In this document: piece after piece, positions 28,833 to 38,261 of the stretch
Layout: each line of letters begins with the position of its first letter
How positions within the stretch are numbered: position 1 is the stretch's first letter
Assembly (NCBI GenBank): GCA_003116975.1
Contig: BGKB01000031.1
Coordinates: 1-64,000, forward strand
DNA length: 64,000 nt
Reading direction: 5' to 3'
DNA from: Aurantiochytrium sp. KH105
Lineage: Eukaryota; Sar; Bigyra; Thraustochytrida; Thraustochytriidae
Notes under the pieces: model-generated
The model's input: only the letters and a program-made list of their open reading frames with translations
Databases searched by the model: none
Told to the model about the DNA's origin: nothing
Position numbers and translations under genes: made by a program

Positions 28833-31800
28833 TCAACCACTTGCATCCGCGGCAATGGGGAAGAAGATGCGAATCGTGACACACTTCATGTGATTTGAGG
28901 CCTCGAGGGCCTCCTGGTCCGCCCAAACGTAGAGAATGTGCCGACCGGGTTGCCGAAGCATCTTGAACTTGCCGCCTTCCACAACAATATCAAATTGAAC
29001 CACGGAGGAAGTCGCGCGCGCTACGTACTGGATATCAGGAACAAAAATTTCTGTGGCAAACTCCAGGTTTCCATACTCGAAGTTGCGAGGATTGGGCTCG
29101 TACGAGTGCTCAAATGAGCGGGCCTTGCGCTGAAACAGCGTCAACGTAGGCATACCACACACGAAAGGCGCAAAGGGACGCGAAAAGCCGCGAGTGCCAC
29201 GTCCACCAGACTCAATGTTCTTGTCGGCCGACACGGACTGCTGATCGCGCGAAAACAATGAAAGATCCTCCAAATTCCAATTGTCGCCCCAATCGTTGCA
29301 GTTGTCCCCGCAGTAGTTCCATTGCGTCGAGTGCAGCTGCAAGGCGTCCATCACATCGTAGTACACGGACATGGCGCGCTCATGCATGCGAAAATCGCCC
29401 GTTTTAAAACCATACTTGTTGTTCATATTGAAGGGAATGCCAAACTCCCCAATCAGAGTCGGCATCTCCATACGCGCGCCATCTAGCGCGCGCGGCAGCT
29501 CTGATATAGCCTTGAGATCCCGCATGTGCATATTGTAAATGCGACCGGCGCCAAAAACCGGAAGTTTGGTTGAAACGTCGACGGAGAAACGCGGATTGAA
29601 GTTCGCCGTAAACAAGGTAAAACCATCGTACCAGTGCGAGGCGTTCACAACCCCACGAGGATCGGCGTGATCCCAGACAAACTCTTTTTCTCCAAAGCCA
29701 TCTCCTTCGGCAAAAAGGATCGCGCGAGGCATGAGTGCACGAATGCGACTAATGTAGAGAACCATAAAAGGCCGCAAATAGTCCCGAAAGAACTCCACCT
29801 TGCCAACAGAGGCGCTCCCGCGCGGGAAGTTGCAAAAGTACTCGTTTTGAAGAATTCGCGCCACCCGGACCTTGGCGCCATTCTCGTTTGTGGTTGTTTG
29901 CACGTCGTACACGCCGTGTTGCTCCCACACGTCTGCAACGCCCTCGCGCCATACCCGTGTTTGCGTCGGATTAGCCTTATAACGGCCCGTGATGAGTCCA
30001 ATCGAGTTTGCACGCCCCACACTCGAGGTGTGACCGGCCGCAGTGACCATCGCATCGATGGGCCGGAACACCGGGCCAGGTGGGATGATCACTTCGGGAA
30101 GACCATCTAGACGACTGCCAATGAAGCCTGGCGAGGGCTCGTTAAAGCTGTCAAAGCCCACAACGTGAGGCATATCCTTGACGCGATACGCGACTTGGAG
30201 CATGGCATCAATAAAGTGTCGCTGCAGATACTCTTGAATGGGAATACCACCCGCAACAGCAAACTCGGGCGCAAAGTCATTCCCTCCCCAGAACAAGGTA
30301 AACATGTGCGCGGCTGCAAAACGTTGGTAATTTTGGGGCCAGGACATGCGCTGAAACTTGGCTGGGTCTGTCGCAGCATTATGCGTGAACGCAGCCTCGC
30401 TTGCCTCCAATTTAGAAAGGTCTAGTCCGGCAGCCGTCAACGTCCAAGCTGGTGCACCAGACCCGCCCGTCATTCGACTCCACACGTCTTGATGCGGATC
30501 GATAAAGGCGTAGAAGCCATACGTGCCTGCTATGCGCACCATTGCCTCTACATAGTCCAAGTACTCGGCGTCGTACTGGCCCGGTCCAGCATGTTCGATA
30601 GCTTCCCAGGTGACGAGGAAACGAAAGCAGTTAAAGCCCCAGCGCCTCAGTCGCGAAAAGTGCTCATGAGCCTCTTCCAAAGGAAACGGCCGGCCCACAA
30701 AGGACAACGCTGCGGCAGCGGCCGGGTCTTTAAGAGTGCCCCAATCAACCCGAACATGCGAACGTGAATCAGGAGCGAAAGGCAGCTTAACGTTTCCGGA
30801 AAGGTTCACGCCGCGCAAAAGCACTGCGCGTCCAAGCGGTTCACCGGGCCCATTGAACTCGTAAAACCACCGGCCTTGCGTCACGAGCGGTTTTAACTTG
30901 ATAGGGACGTCGCGGAGCAAACGATTCAGCTCATGAAATGAGACAGAAGATCTTGAGTCTCCTAGATCTTCCCAAATACGCTCAAATGGCGTCTGTGGCA
31001 GACCCGCCGGACTCATCTCAGGGGTTGCCATAGCACTGACATGAGCAGGCTTTGCGGAAAGCTTTCGCCGCCGCGGAGGTTTGCGCTTCGAGGCGAATTC
31101 GACGTGCTCCGTTGGCGCCGCCTCATCCTCTTCATTATCGTCATCCTCGGAGGCCAAGGTTTGTCCCGCGAGCAAAGCGCCCTCCGGCCCTTCCTCGCTT
31201 TCACCGTCATCCACGTCTTCGTCTTGTGACAAAGTCGTCATGTCCGAGTACCGTGCAAAGAGGGACATGGCGCGACGGTGACGATTTGACGTTGCTACGC
31301 TGCCAGAAGGTGGTACTGCGGGCGGACTTTCGGGGTCGGCCTCTTGGGTCGCTGCAATTGTTACTTCGTCTGGCTGCGGCGTGAACGAGGTCAAAAGACG
31401 ATCTGCAAGATCGACACCTTCGGGCTCACCTTCAGAGTGAGCATCGGAGCTGTCTGCAAAGCGATCGAGGGGGCGCACCTCGATATCGTCAACGCTAAAA
31501 TTGAACGATTTCCGCTTGCTATTTCGCGCAGACTGCGGACGCACGTTCTCGCGCAACGAGGCTCTGCCCGAACCGAGTCGAAGCGCGAGGTCGTTCTTTT
31601 GCGAAAATTTGCCTGCGGGTGTCTTTATCGCGTTCAGAGAGGAGCTTCGACGTTGCCGTGGCTCCACGGCAGCGCCAAGAACAGCCCCTTGAAAGGAGAC
31701 AAAAAGTTCGCTCACTACAATGTGGGAGATGGACGTCTTCATGGACGTCTCGATGATGGCGGGGACGTTGCTTGGATCAAGGTAAAAGCTCGACGACCCC

Positions 31801-32669
31801 GTGGCTGCGACTCCGCCTTCGCTCGAGAGCACGAGCCTTGTAGGAGGGATTACAGATTCCTGCGTCCTGGGCTTCTTCTTCTTTCGACTCGCAGCAACTG
31901 TACTTCCCGTAGTGCCCGGGGTGTTCTGCTTTTTTGGCAAAGCCTCATCAGCCGACGAGCTCCGCAACCGCAGCGTGGAGCCGTATCCACCTCCGTTAAT
32001 AGTTGCCCCATTGCTTGTTTCGTTGGCATGCAAATAGCTCGCATAATCCTCGAGAGAGGGCTCGGCGTCGGCCGAAAATGAGTTCAAGACAACAACTGCG
32101 AGATGGTGAACGTCACGAACACGGATGTCGATCTTGACGCCACGAGTCCTAGAAGACGAGGGAGGTGAGGAAAAACCTGCAGAAGTGGCATTTGCACCCG
32201 CGCCACCTGCTGTCAGTGACGTGCTTGTCGTTGAGCTACGAAAAGAGGCCATCTTTGCCCGAAAGCGCTCGCGCTTTGAGAGACGCTTCCGTGTCGACAA
32301 GCTCCTTGCCATTTCCTCAAGAGACTTGCGTTTACCTGATTCACACTCGGCATTTCCCGCAGAGGTTGCTGTCGTTGCGGACGCAGTTTTCCCTTTGGTC
32401 TCTGCACTCTTCAGGCCGCCGTGCATGGCCGCGAAACGCAGCACATAAAACCCGGGCTCGTGGACGACAACGCTCCGCGTCGTCGGGGAGCCGGCCTTGA
32501 GTTCGTCGGTCCATCGCGGGAGCGCCGCGGTCTCCTCGCCAGTCTCGTCCGTCGACAGCGACGAGGCCTCGGCCCGCAACAGCGTCGGGTTCCTGCGCAG
32601 CGGCGACCTCGCGGCCGGGTCCGAGGGCAGGTGGTACTCGTCGGCCTCGGCCAGGGTCGACGTCGACAT
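28833..32669 (-). CDS. GH5 (GH5_12-like) glucosylceramidase/steryl-glucosidase with long N-terminal extension
   Basis: 1278 residues. The glycoside hydrolase family 5 domain starts about residue 605 (AVLLRGVNLSGNVKLPF). It contains FIDPHQDVWSR, acid/base Glu in DSFNEPSPG (about E844), ASHWYDGFTLF and nucleophile Glu in LIGEFGIPF (about E1075), plus WNYCGDNCNDWGDNWN. The pattern fits the fungal EGCrP/Sgl1 group that hydrolyses glucosylceramide or steryl glucosides. A C-terminal beta module (RHILYVWADQ) follows. Residues 1-~590 are Ser-rich with acidic and basic patches and scattered beta-like stretches (HEPGFYVLRFAAMHGG, VHHLAVVVLNSFSADAEP); I recognise no domain there. No signal peptide, so intracellular. 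The start at 32669 avoids an Arg-rich upstream open frame. Confidence 0.87.
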   Translation of the reverse strand: MSTSTLAEADEYHLPSDPAARSPLRRNPTLLRAEASSLSTDETGEETAALPRWTDELKAGSPTTRSVVVHEPGFYVLRFAAMHGGLKSAETKGKTASATTATSAGNAECESGKRKSLEEMARSLSTRKRLSKRERFRAKMASFRSSTTSTSLTAGGAGANATSAGFSSPPSSSRTRGVKIDIRVRDVHHLAVVVLNSFSADAEPSLEDYASYLHANETSNGATINGGGYGSTLRLRSSSADEALPKKQNTPGTTGSTVAASRKKKKPRTQESVIPPTRLVLSSEGGVAATGSSSFYLDPSNVPAIIETSMKTSISHIVVSELFVSFQGAVLGAAVEPRQRRSSSLNAIKTPAGKFSQKNDLALRLGSGRASLRENVRPQSARNSKRKSFNFSVDDIEVRPLDRFADSSDAHSEGEPEGVDLADRLLTSFTPQPDEVTIAATQEADPESPPAVPPSGSVATSNRHRRAMSLFARYSDMTTLSQDEDVDDGESEEGPEGALLAGQTLASEDDDNEEDEAAPTEHVEFASKRKPPRRRKLSAKPAHVSAMATPEMSPAGLPQTPFERIWEDLGDSRSSVSFHELNRLLRDVPIKLKPLVTQGRWFYEFNGPGEPLGRAVLLRGVNLSGNVKLPFAPDSRSHVRVDWGTLKDPAAAAALSFVGRPFPLEEAHEHFSRLRRWGFNCFRFLVTWEAIEHAGPGQYDAEYLDYVEAMVRIAGTYGFYAFIDPHQDVWSRMTGGSGAPAWTLTAAGLDLSKLEASEAAFTHNAATDPAKFQRMSWPQNYQRFAAAHMFTLFWGGNDFAPEFAVAGGIPIQEYLQRHFIDAMLQVAYRVKDMPHVVGFDSFNEPSPGFIGSRLDGLPEVIIPPGPVFRPIDAMVTAAGHTSSVGRANSIGLITGRYKANPTQTRVWREGVADVWEQHGVYDVQTTTNENGAKVRVARILQNEYFCNFPRGSASVGKVEFFRDYLRPFMVLYISRIRALMPRAILFAEGDGFGEKEFVWDHADPRGVVNASHWYDGFTLFTANFNPRFSVDVSTKLPVFGAGRIYNMHMRDLKAISELPRALDGARMEMPTLIGEFGIPFNMNNKYGFKTGDFRMHERAMSVYYDVMDALQLHSTQWNYCGDNCNDWGDNWNLEDLSLFSRDQQSVSADKNIESGGRGTRGFSRPFAPFVCGMPTLTLFQRKARSFEHSYEPNPRNFEYGNLEFATEIFVPDIQYVARATSSVVQFDIVVEGGKFKMLRQPGRHILYVWADQEALEASNHMKCVTIRIFFPIAADASG

Positions 32670-33723
32670 CCTCGGCCTCGCGCGTCGCGGTCGGGTCAGC
32701 CAGCTCGAGCGAGCCTCCTCGAGCCTGCTCGTCGCGCCGCGCCGGGAGTCAGGCCCGCGCGTCCGCGCGGCCTCTGCGCGCCGTCGCCGCGACCTGCCGC
32801 GCGCGCGTCTGCGTCGTCGCCTCGCTCCCGATCGCGCGCGAGGCCTCGACAGGATCCGAGATTGCTTTGTTGCTCTTCTGCTTTTGCCGAGAAGAAAACG
32901 AGAACAAAAACAAAGAACAAAAAAAAACAAAAAACAAGAAGCACAAACAAAGCAGAAGCGAGAAAATCAAGGAATGAAGGAGAAACGAAACGAAGGAAAA
33001 AAAAAGAGAGAAAAAAAAAGCGTCATCCGCTGCATCGGACAGAGCCTCGTCTGAGCGAGAATATCCTGTGCTCGGGAGAGATCCGTTGACACAGCCTGCG
33101 ACTTTTGGTTGAGTGAATGCCTGATAGCAGCGGCTCGGGCGGGCGAAAGAATCGACGAGCGGGGCTGGAGCGCGGCGCCGAGACACTCGAGCGTGAAGGT
33201 GAATGTCTATGGCAGCGTGTAGAAGAGAAAGGCGCGTTTTCTTCTTTTTTGGAGGCGGGGGGGAGCCGAGGCGGCGGCTTGGCTTGAGTTGGCTTGGTGA
33301 GCTCTTCTTCTTTGTTTAGGAGTGCTTTGGAAGACTGGATTGACTTGCGGCGACAAGGTATCACTGATTTGCTTCCTTGTCACTTGATCTCCCTTGATCG
33401 AGCGTACAAGTCAGATCGAAGAGCCTTTGCCGTCAATGAGAGGTGTGGCAACAAAGCTAAGCGCGAAAGAGAAGTGAGCTCGCGCGTACTGTGCGCGCTG
33501 CCTCGGCTGCAACGTCGCGCCGCGACGCGCCGAGTGTCGTGCGTCGTGAGCAGAACGTGGACCTTTGCGCGCCAGCCATTGCCTGGCAGCAGCGTAAATT
33601 TGCCGCAAAGCTCTCCAAAAAGTGACGACACGTTGAAGGTCAACGTGTTGGGGTTGGCGTCGCCTGCGTATGCGCGCGAGAACTAGACAAAGTCGGCGAG
33701 AGGACCGCGATTGAAAGCACACT
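32670..33723. other. Divergent promoter region GH5 / IQ-WW gene
   Basis: 1054 bases between divergent starts. GC-rich Arg-coding open sequence lies nearest GH5, then an A-rich stretch (about 32890-33020) and G/A-rich patches. No further gene recognised. Confidence 0.6.
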
Positions 33724-36700
33724 ATGTCGAACGTTTTCTTTCCATCCGCAAACACGCTGCAGCAGCCGCAGCACAAACAGCAGCAGCAGCCGCGGCCACT
33801 CGTGAGCAGAGGACACAAGGTAAAGTTGTTGGATGTCGAGGAGGTCCGCAATGCTCTCCATCAGCAGCATCAAGGTCAGCAGCGAATGAAAGCAAAAACA
33901 CGACAGCAGCGCACGGATGACCGGAACAGAAATCAACAATTACACGATGAAGGCCAGCAGCACGAGTCATTTCCTCAAGAGAGGGCAAAACAAAGTCCAA
34001 ACCAGCTACACACCAGAGCACGATCACCCGTGCGAAAGACCAAACAGCCGGCAAGTGGTCTTCGAGCCGGCAAGAAGCGCCGCATGAAACGAGGTACACG
34101 AGAACGTCACGCTAGAGGCAGTCCTTCTCCCGGCCCCGCGCGTGAAATGAAAGGTGGAGAAACCAGGGAAGATAATGATGTCGGCGTGCTGTCCTCTGCG
34201 CTCGACATGGACGAAGAAATGGTCCGCGCTCTTGACGAGGCGGACCGAGCTGCAGAAGACGCCGCAAGCGAGTACTTGCGTGCTTTTGAACAATTCGATG
34301 AAGATGGAAGTGGGTCTCTATCAAGCGATGAGGTTCTTCAGGTTCTCGTGTCTCTTGGTGTCGAGGCCGTAGAGCTCGAAAGCATTATGAACGAGGCCGA
34401 CAGAGACGGCGATGGCTCAATCGATTATGAGGAGTTTGTCACTCTCATGAAGAACCGAAAGCGTTTGCAGGAAATGAAGCGGACTCTTGACGCGCAAATT
34501 GAACAACAAGAGCAAGACGACAGATACAACAACCGCTTGGGCGAAGGAGGAGGAACGCGACGTAAACGCACACGCAAGCGACGAAGGCGACAAGTAGGAC
34601 CGTCCTCAGGGGTTGAAGGCTTGCGCGAAGAACTCTCCCAGGCTCAGGCGGTGATGACAAAGCTAGAAGCCAAGGTTAACGCCAACGTGCAGTGGGTTCA
34701 AGAAAATTGTAATGTGACGAGCCTCCGTGCACAGCTTTATTGCAAACGATGGGGCATGCAAAAGCTGCAAAACATCATGCGGCGGATCGAGTACAAGGAC
34801 GTCATGGCCGCATGGAAAGTTTGGAATACCTTTGTTTTGAAGGCTCGAAACGAAGCCCAAGTCGCGCAATATATGAAACTTAAAGGCAGCCGACGGCTCA
34901 GCAACCTCTTTGCTAACTGGAAGCGGAAAAAGAGCATTGCTGCGCTCAACACCTGGATGCGTGCCGTCGAGCACGACCGTGCCATGGAACGCCTTGCTGC
35001 AGCTCTTCAGGTGCAGCGTGTGGTCCGAGGCTTCCTTGGGCGTATCGCAACAACAATCAAGGTGCGCGAGTTTGCTGCCTTGCAGGTCCAACGCGTCTTT
35101 CGCGGTTTTCGGGGTCGGAAACAAGCTGCGGACGCTCGCTCGCATCTGCGCGACGTTCGTGCCGCCAAATACATTCAGCGTTGCTACCGTGGATATGCCG
35201 GCAAAAAACTGGCGGCGGCAATGCTTCGCGCCCGAGCCGAAACCAATGCGGCCGCCAAAATTCAGGCTTTATACCGCGCGCGCCGTGATCGAGCTCGATT
35301 TGCACAGGTACTTTGTGCCCATCAGGAGCGCCTCGCGGCGACCAACATCCAACGCGTCTTTCGAGGCTTTGTGGCGCGACAGATTGTACTTGTACGTCAG
35401 CAGGCCATCGCCGAGCACATGAGCGCCGTCATTATTCAAGCACAGGTGCGTGGGTACCAAGGCCGTTTGCACGGCTTTGAGCTCATGGAGACTCGCATGC
35501 AGCTCATTGCGGAGGATGAAGCCAGTCTGAAAATCCAAGCAGTCTTTCGAGGGTATCGCGATCGTCGTCGGGTGCTAGAGATTCGGCAAACGCGAGCGGC
35601 CATTCTCTTACAAAAGACTTGGCGCGGACACAGGGACTTCATGAGTATGCGCGTCGCCAAACTGGAGCGACGCCGCCAGTCAACAGCTGCCACGCGCATC
35701 GAGACGGCTTGCCGCGGGTATCTTGCTCGTAAGCGTGTGCGAGCGCTTCGGGAAGAGGCGCAAGCCGCGCGGCAGATTCAGCGAGTAAGGAGAGGCCAGA
35801 TTGCTCGCAGACGCTATCAGTCTCGCAAAGAGGCTTTTGCGCTAGACATGCGACGCAATCGGGCACGCGAGGATGCGGCGACACGGATCAACGCTCTCGT
35901 TCGAGGATTTCTCGCGCGGAGACGCGTGTCGCGAATTCGTGCAAAAAGGATGGCCGAAGAGCATGAAGAGGAGGCGGCCGCCATCAAGCTGCAGGCTCTG
36001 CAGCGCGGCAGACTAGCACGCAAGGCCTTTGATGAGGAAAAGCGCGCGGCCGAAATCCTGCAGGCCCAAATGCAGAAGGCGCGTGAGGAGGCTGCCGCCA
36101 CGCGCATTCAGTCTCAATTCCGCGCCAAGCTGGCGCGAGACCGCGTGCGCAAGCTCCACGCCCGAAAAGCGCAGGAGGCGCTCGCCCAGCTCCACGAGCA
36201 GGAGCGCGCCGAGGAGGAGCGCCGGGAGCGCCAAGAGGCGGCGATTCGCATGCAGGGCGCGTGGCGGGCGAAGCAGGCGCGCGACGAGACGCAGGCAAGA
36301 CGCGCCAGGCTCGCCGAACAGCGCGCGCGCGTCGAGCAGGAACAGGCCGCGCTCCGCATCCAAGGCGGCGTCCGCCGCGCGCAAGCAAAGAAGGCCGCAG
36401 AGGCACGAAGAGTCGAGCGCGCGAACCAGCTGCGGGAGGCCCGCAGCTTGGAGGAACGGGCCCAGCTCGAGCGCGAGCACGTCAGGCACGAAGCCGCGAC
36501 GCGCATCCAGGCCTTCTCGCGCATTGTGCGCGCACGCGGCGAGACGCGGAAGCTGCGGCAGAAGCAGGCCGCGCTGAGACACGCGGCGCTCGCGCATGAG
36601 AGGCACGAGGCGGCCGTAAAGGTACAAACCATGTACCGCGCCTGGCGCGACCGCAAGGCGTGCCGGCGCATCCGCTGGGAGCGCGAGAACAAGGAGCTCG

Positions 36701-37728
36701 CGCGCCAGCAACGCGAGGAGTCGCGCCGTCGCAAGGCCGCGGAGAAGCGCGAGCAAGAGGAAAAGGCTGCCGTCAAACTCCAAGCCCTCGCGCGAGGTCG
36801 GGTCGCCAAGCGGGAGGTGGCGGCGCGGCGTGCCAGCGCAGCCAAGGAGAAAATGCGTCTGCGCGCTCTCGAGGAGGAGCGGCGGCAGCAAAGTGCGCTC
36901 GAAGACGCTGCGTTGCGCATTCAATGTGCTTTCCGAACGCGCCAGGCGCGGCGCAAGATGCAGGAACGGGTTCGGCAGCATCAGGCGCGATTGGCGCAGC
37001 TGCGAGAGGAAAGCGAGCGCGAGGCCGAGCTGCAGCGCCTACGGGAAGAGCAGGAGCGCGAACTGGCCGCGACTAAAATGCAGAACCTATATCGGGCCAA
37101 GGCTGCGCGGCTTCAAGTACAGGCGCGAAAGGCGCAGCGAGATCGTGAGACAGAAGAGGCGAGGGTCCGACTGCAAGAGGAGGAACGCCATCTTGCGGCG
37201 AGCAAGATCCAAGCAGTGTACCGTGGTTTTCGCGATCGCCGGTCTCTCGCGCAGGCCAAAGTTGCGAAAGAGACTGCTCCGGCTCCTACGGACCAATGGG
37301 TCGAATATTGGGATGAAAATTCGCAAGCGTACTATTACTACAATACGGAGACAGGCGAGGCAAGCTGGACAGATCCTCGTGTGCAAGGCGGCTACGAGAC
37401 CGTTGGTTCCATCACGGACTACGATACGGACAACTATCAGTATGATCACCAATTTTACGACTACAACCAAACCGCCGCAACGCCTGACTATGGAAATTAT
37501 GCAAATGCTCATCAAGAAGAACACCAACAGCAGTACGACCAGCAGCAGGACGCCTATGGGGCAGGGCAATATGGGGCTGAAAGTCAGGAGGAATGGCTGC
37601 AATACTACGATGACACGTACCAGGCTGCGTATTACTACAACCAATATACAGGCGAAACGGCCTGGGAAGCTCCACCCGGCTTTGTGTCCAAGTACGATGA
37701 TCCAACGCATGCACCGCGCTACACGTGA
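33724..37728 (+). CDS. EF-hand / multi-IQ / WW scaffold protein
   Basis: 1334 residues. A Gln-rich N-terminus and basic linker precede an EF-hand pair at about 187-247 with two complete loops (DEDGSGSLSSDE, DRDGDGSIDYEE). Then come Trp-containing helical repeats (MAAWKVWNTFVLKAR, FANWKRKKSIAALNTW). About 21 IQ motifs follow at about 425-1170, such as ALQVQRVFRGFRGRK and SLKIQAVFRGYRDRR, embedded in Arg/Glu/Gln-rich coiled coil. Two WW domains end the protein: WVEYWDENSQAYYYYN...W (about 1190-1222) and WLQYYDDTYQAAYYYN...W (about 1288-1322). It has no motor or CH domain, so it is neither myosin nor ASPM. Expected: a cytoskeletal calmodulin/light-chain scaffold binding Pro-rich partners through WW. 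The architecture is unfamiliar to me. Confidence 0.88.
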   Translation: MSNVFFPSANTLQQPQHKQQQQPRPLVSRGHKVKLLDVEEVRNALHQQHQGQQRMKAKTRQQRTDDRNRNQQLHDEGQQHESFPQERAKQSPNQLHTRARSPVRKTKQPASGLRAGKKRRMKRGTRERHARGSPSPGPAREMKGGETREDNDVGVLSSALDMDEEMVRALDEADRAAEDAASEYLRAFEQFDEDGSGSLSSDEVLQVLVSLGVEAVELESIMNEADRDGDGSIDYEEFVTLMKNRKRLQEMKRTLDAQIEQQEQDDRYNNRLGEGGGTRRKRTRKRRRRQVGPSSGVEGLREELSQAQAVMTKLEAKVNANVQWVQENCNVTSLRAQLYCKRWGMQKLQNIMRRIEYKDVMAAWKVWNTFVLKARNEAQVAQYMKLKGSRRLSNLFANWKRKKSIAALNTWMRAVEHDRAMERLAAALQVQRVVRGFLGRIATTIKVREFAALQVQRVFRGFRGRKQAADARSHLRDVRAAKYIQRCYRGYAGKKLAAAMLRARAETNAAAKIQALYRARRDRARFAQVLCAHQERLAATNIQRVFRGFVARQIVLVRQQAIAEHMSAVIIQAQVRGYQGRLHGFELMETRMQLIAEDEASLKIQAVFRGYRDRRRVLEIRQTRAAILLQKTWRGHRDFMSMRVAKLERRRQSTAATRIETACRGYLARKRVRALREEAQAARQIQRVRRGQIARRRYQSRKEAFALDMRRNRAREDAATRINALVRGFLARRRVSRIRAKRMAEEHEEEAAAIKLQALQRGRLARKAFDEEKRAAEILQAQMQKAREEAAATRIQSQFRAKLARDRVRKLHARKAQEALAQLHEQERAEEERRERQEAAIRMQGAWRAKQARDETQARRARLAEQRARVEQEQAALRIQGGVRRAQAKKAAEARRVERANQLREARSLEERAQLEREHVRHEAATRIQAFSRIVRARGETRKLRQKQAALRHAALAHERHEAAVKVQTMYRAWRDRKACRRIRWERENKELARQQREESRRRKAAEKREQEEKAAVKLQALARGRVAKREVAARRASAAKEKMRLRALEEERRQQSALEDAALRIQCAFRTRQARRKMQERVRQHQARLAQLREESEREAELQRLREEQERELAATKMQNLYRAKAARLQVQARKAQRDRETEEARVRLQEEERHLAASKIQAVYRGFRDRRSLAQAKVAKETAPAPTDQWVEYWDENSQAYYYYNTETGEASWTDPRVQGGYETVGSITDYDTDNYQYDHQFYDYNQTAATPDYGNYANAHQEEHQQQYDQQQDAYGAGQYGAESQEEWLQYYDDTYQAAYYYNQYTGETAWEAPPGFVSKYDDPTHAPRYT

Positions 37729-37775
37729 GCTGATCTGAGCTGATCTGAGTTGATCTGAGCTGATCTGAGGTGATT
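37726..37775. repeat. Decamer direct repeat TGATCTGAGC at the IQ-WW stop codon
   Basis: About four copies of TGATCTGAGC/T/G begin immediately at the TGA stop of the IQ-WW gene and decay into TGATTTCC. Confidence 0.85.
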
Positions 37776-38261
37776 TCCGAAGAGGCTGCAGAGTCGCACA
37801 GAGCTGACGGTTCTTGGCGAACAGGCAGACAGCCATTTGTCCGTCAACGTTTGCCTCCTTTCATGGCGTCTCATCAAGATTGATGACGGCACGGTAATAA
37901 GAAGATCTCGCTCGCTAAAGAGCGAAGAAGCGCAGCGGCCTCGAAAAAGGACCAGCAGAATCGTAAGAAGATGAAGAATTCGTTTCAGATGTGTTGTGAA
38001 TGATGGCTCGGAACAAAGCAAAAGAAGAAGATGCGTAGGTAGGCGTCGACGCATCGCATCACATCCCATCACATCACATCACATCACATCACCCACCAAA
38101 GGCAAGCGGCCAAGCAAACAGCCAGACCGCGTCGCGGGGCGCGGCTCGACGTCCGGCGAGGCTGGGCCGGCACGTCCTTGAGCGCGCTCTTCCTTGCCGC
38201 GGCAGCCCTTGCTGCGAGCGGCCGAGTCGGTTGGTCGGTCGGCCGGCCGGCCGGCATCACC
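37729..38261. other. Intergenic region IQ-WW / CAMK
   Basis: 533 bases, with the decamer repeat at its start and a CATCA/CATCG pentamer run at 38051-38094, followed by the GC-rich leader of the kinase. An in-frame upstream ATG at 38178 exists, but 38262 has the better context (CACCATGA). Confidence 0.65.
38051..38094. repeat. (CATCA/CATCG)n pentanucleotide repeat
   Basis: Nine or so CATCR units (GCATCGCATCACATCCCATC then CACAT units), similar in sequence to runs at 13732-13760 and 14118-14160. Confidence 0.9.

Noticed and set aside
32670-32930. Upstream extension of the GH5 gene
   Set aside because: Arg-rich low-complexity sequence from GC-rich leader; Met 32669 begins normal composition.
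36013-36981. 322-codon open frame antisense to the IQ-WW gene
   Set aside because: Shadow of an Arg/Glu-rich GC-rich coding region; the plus strand has clear IQ motifs.
38178-38261. Upstream start of the CAMK with a hydrophobic N-terminus
   Set aside because: The 28 extra residues look like translated leader; the Met at 38262 has a stronger context and an acidic N-terminus consistent with the rest.
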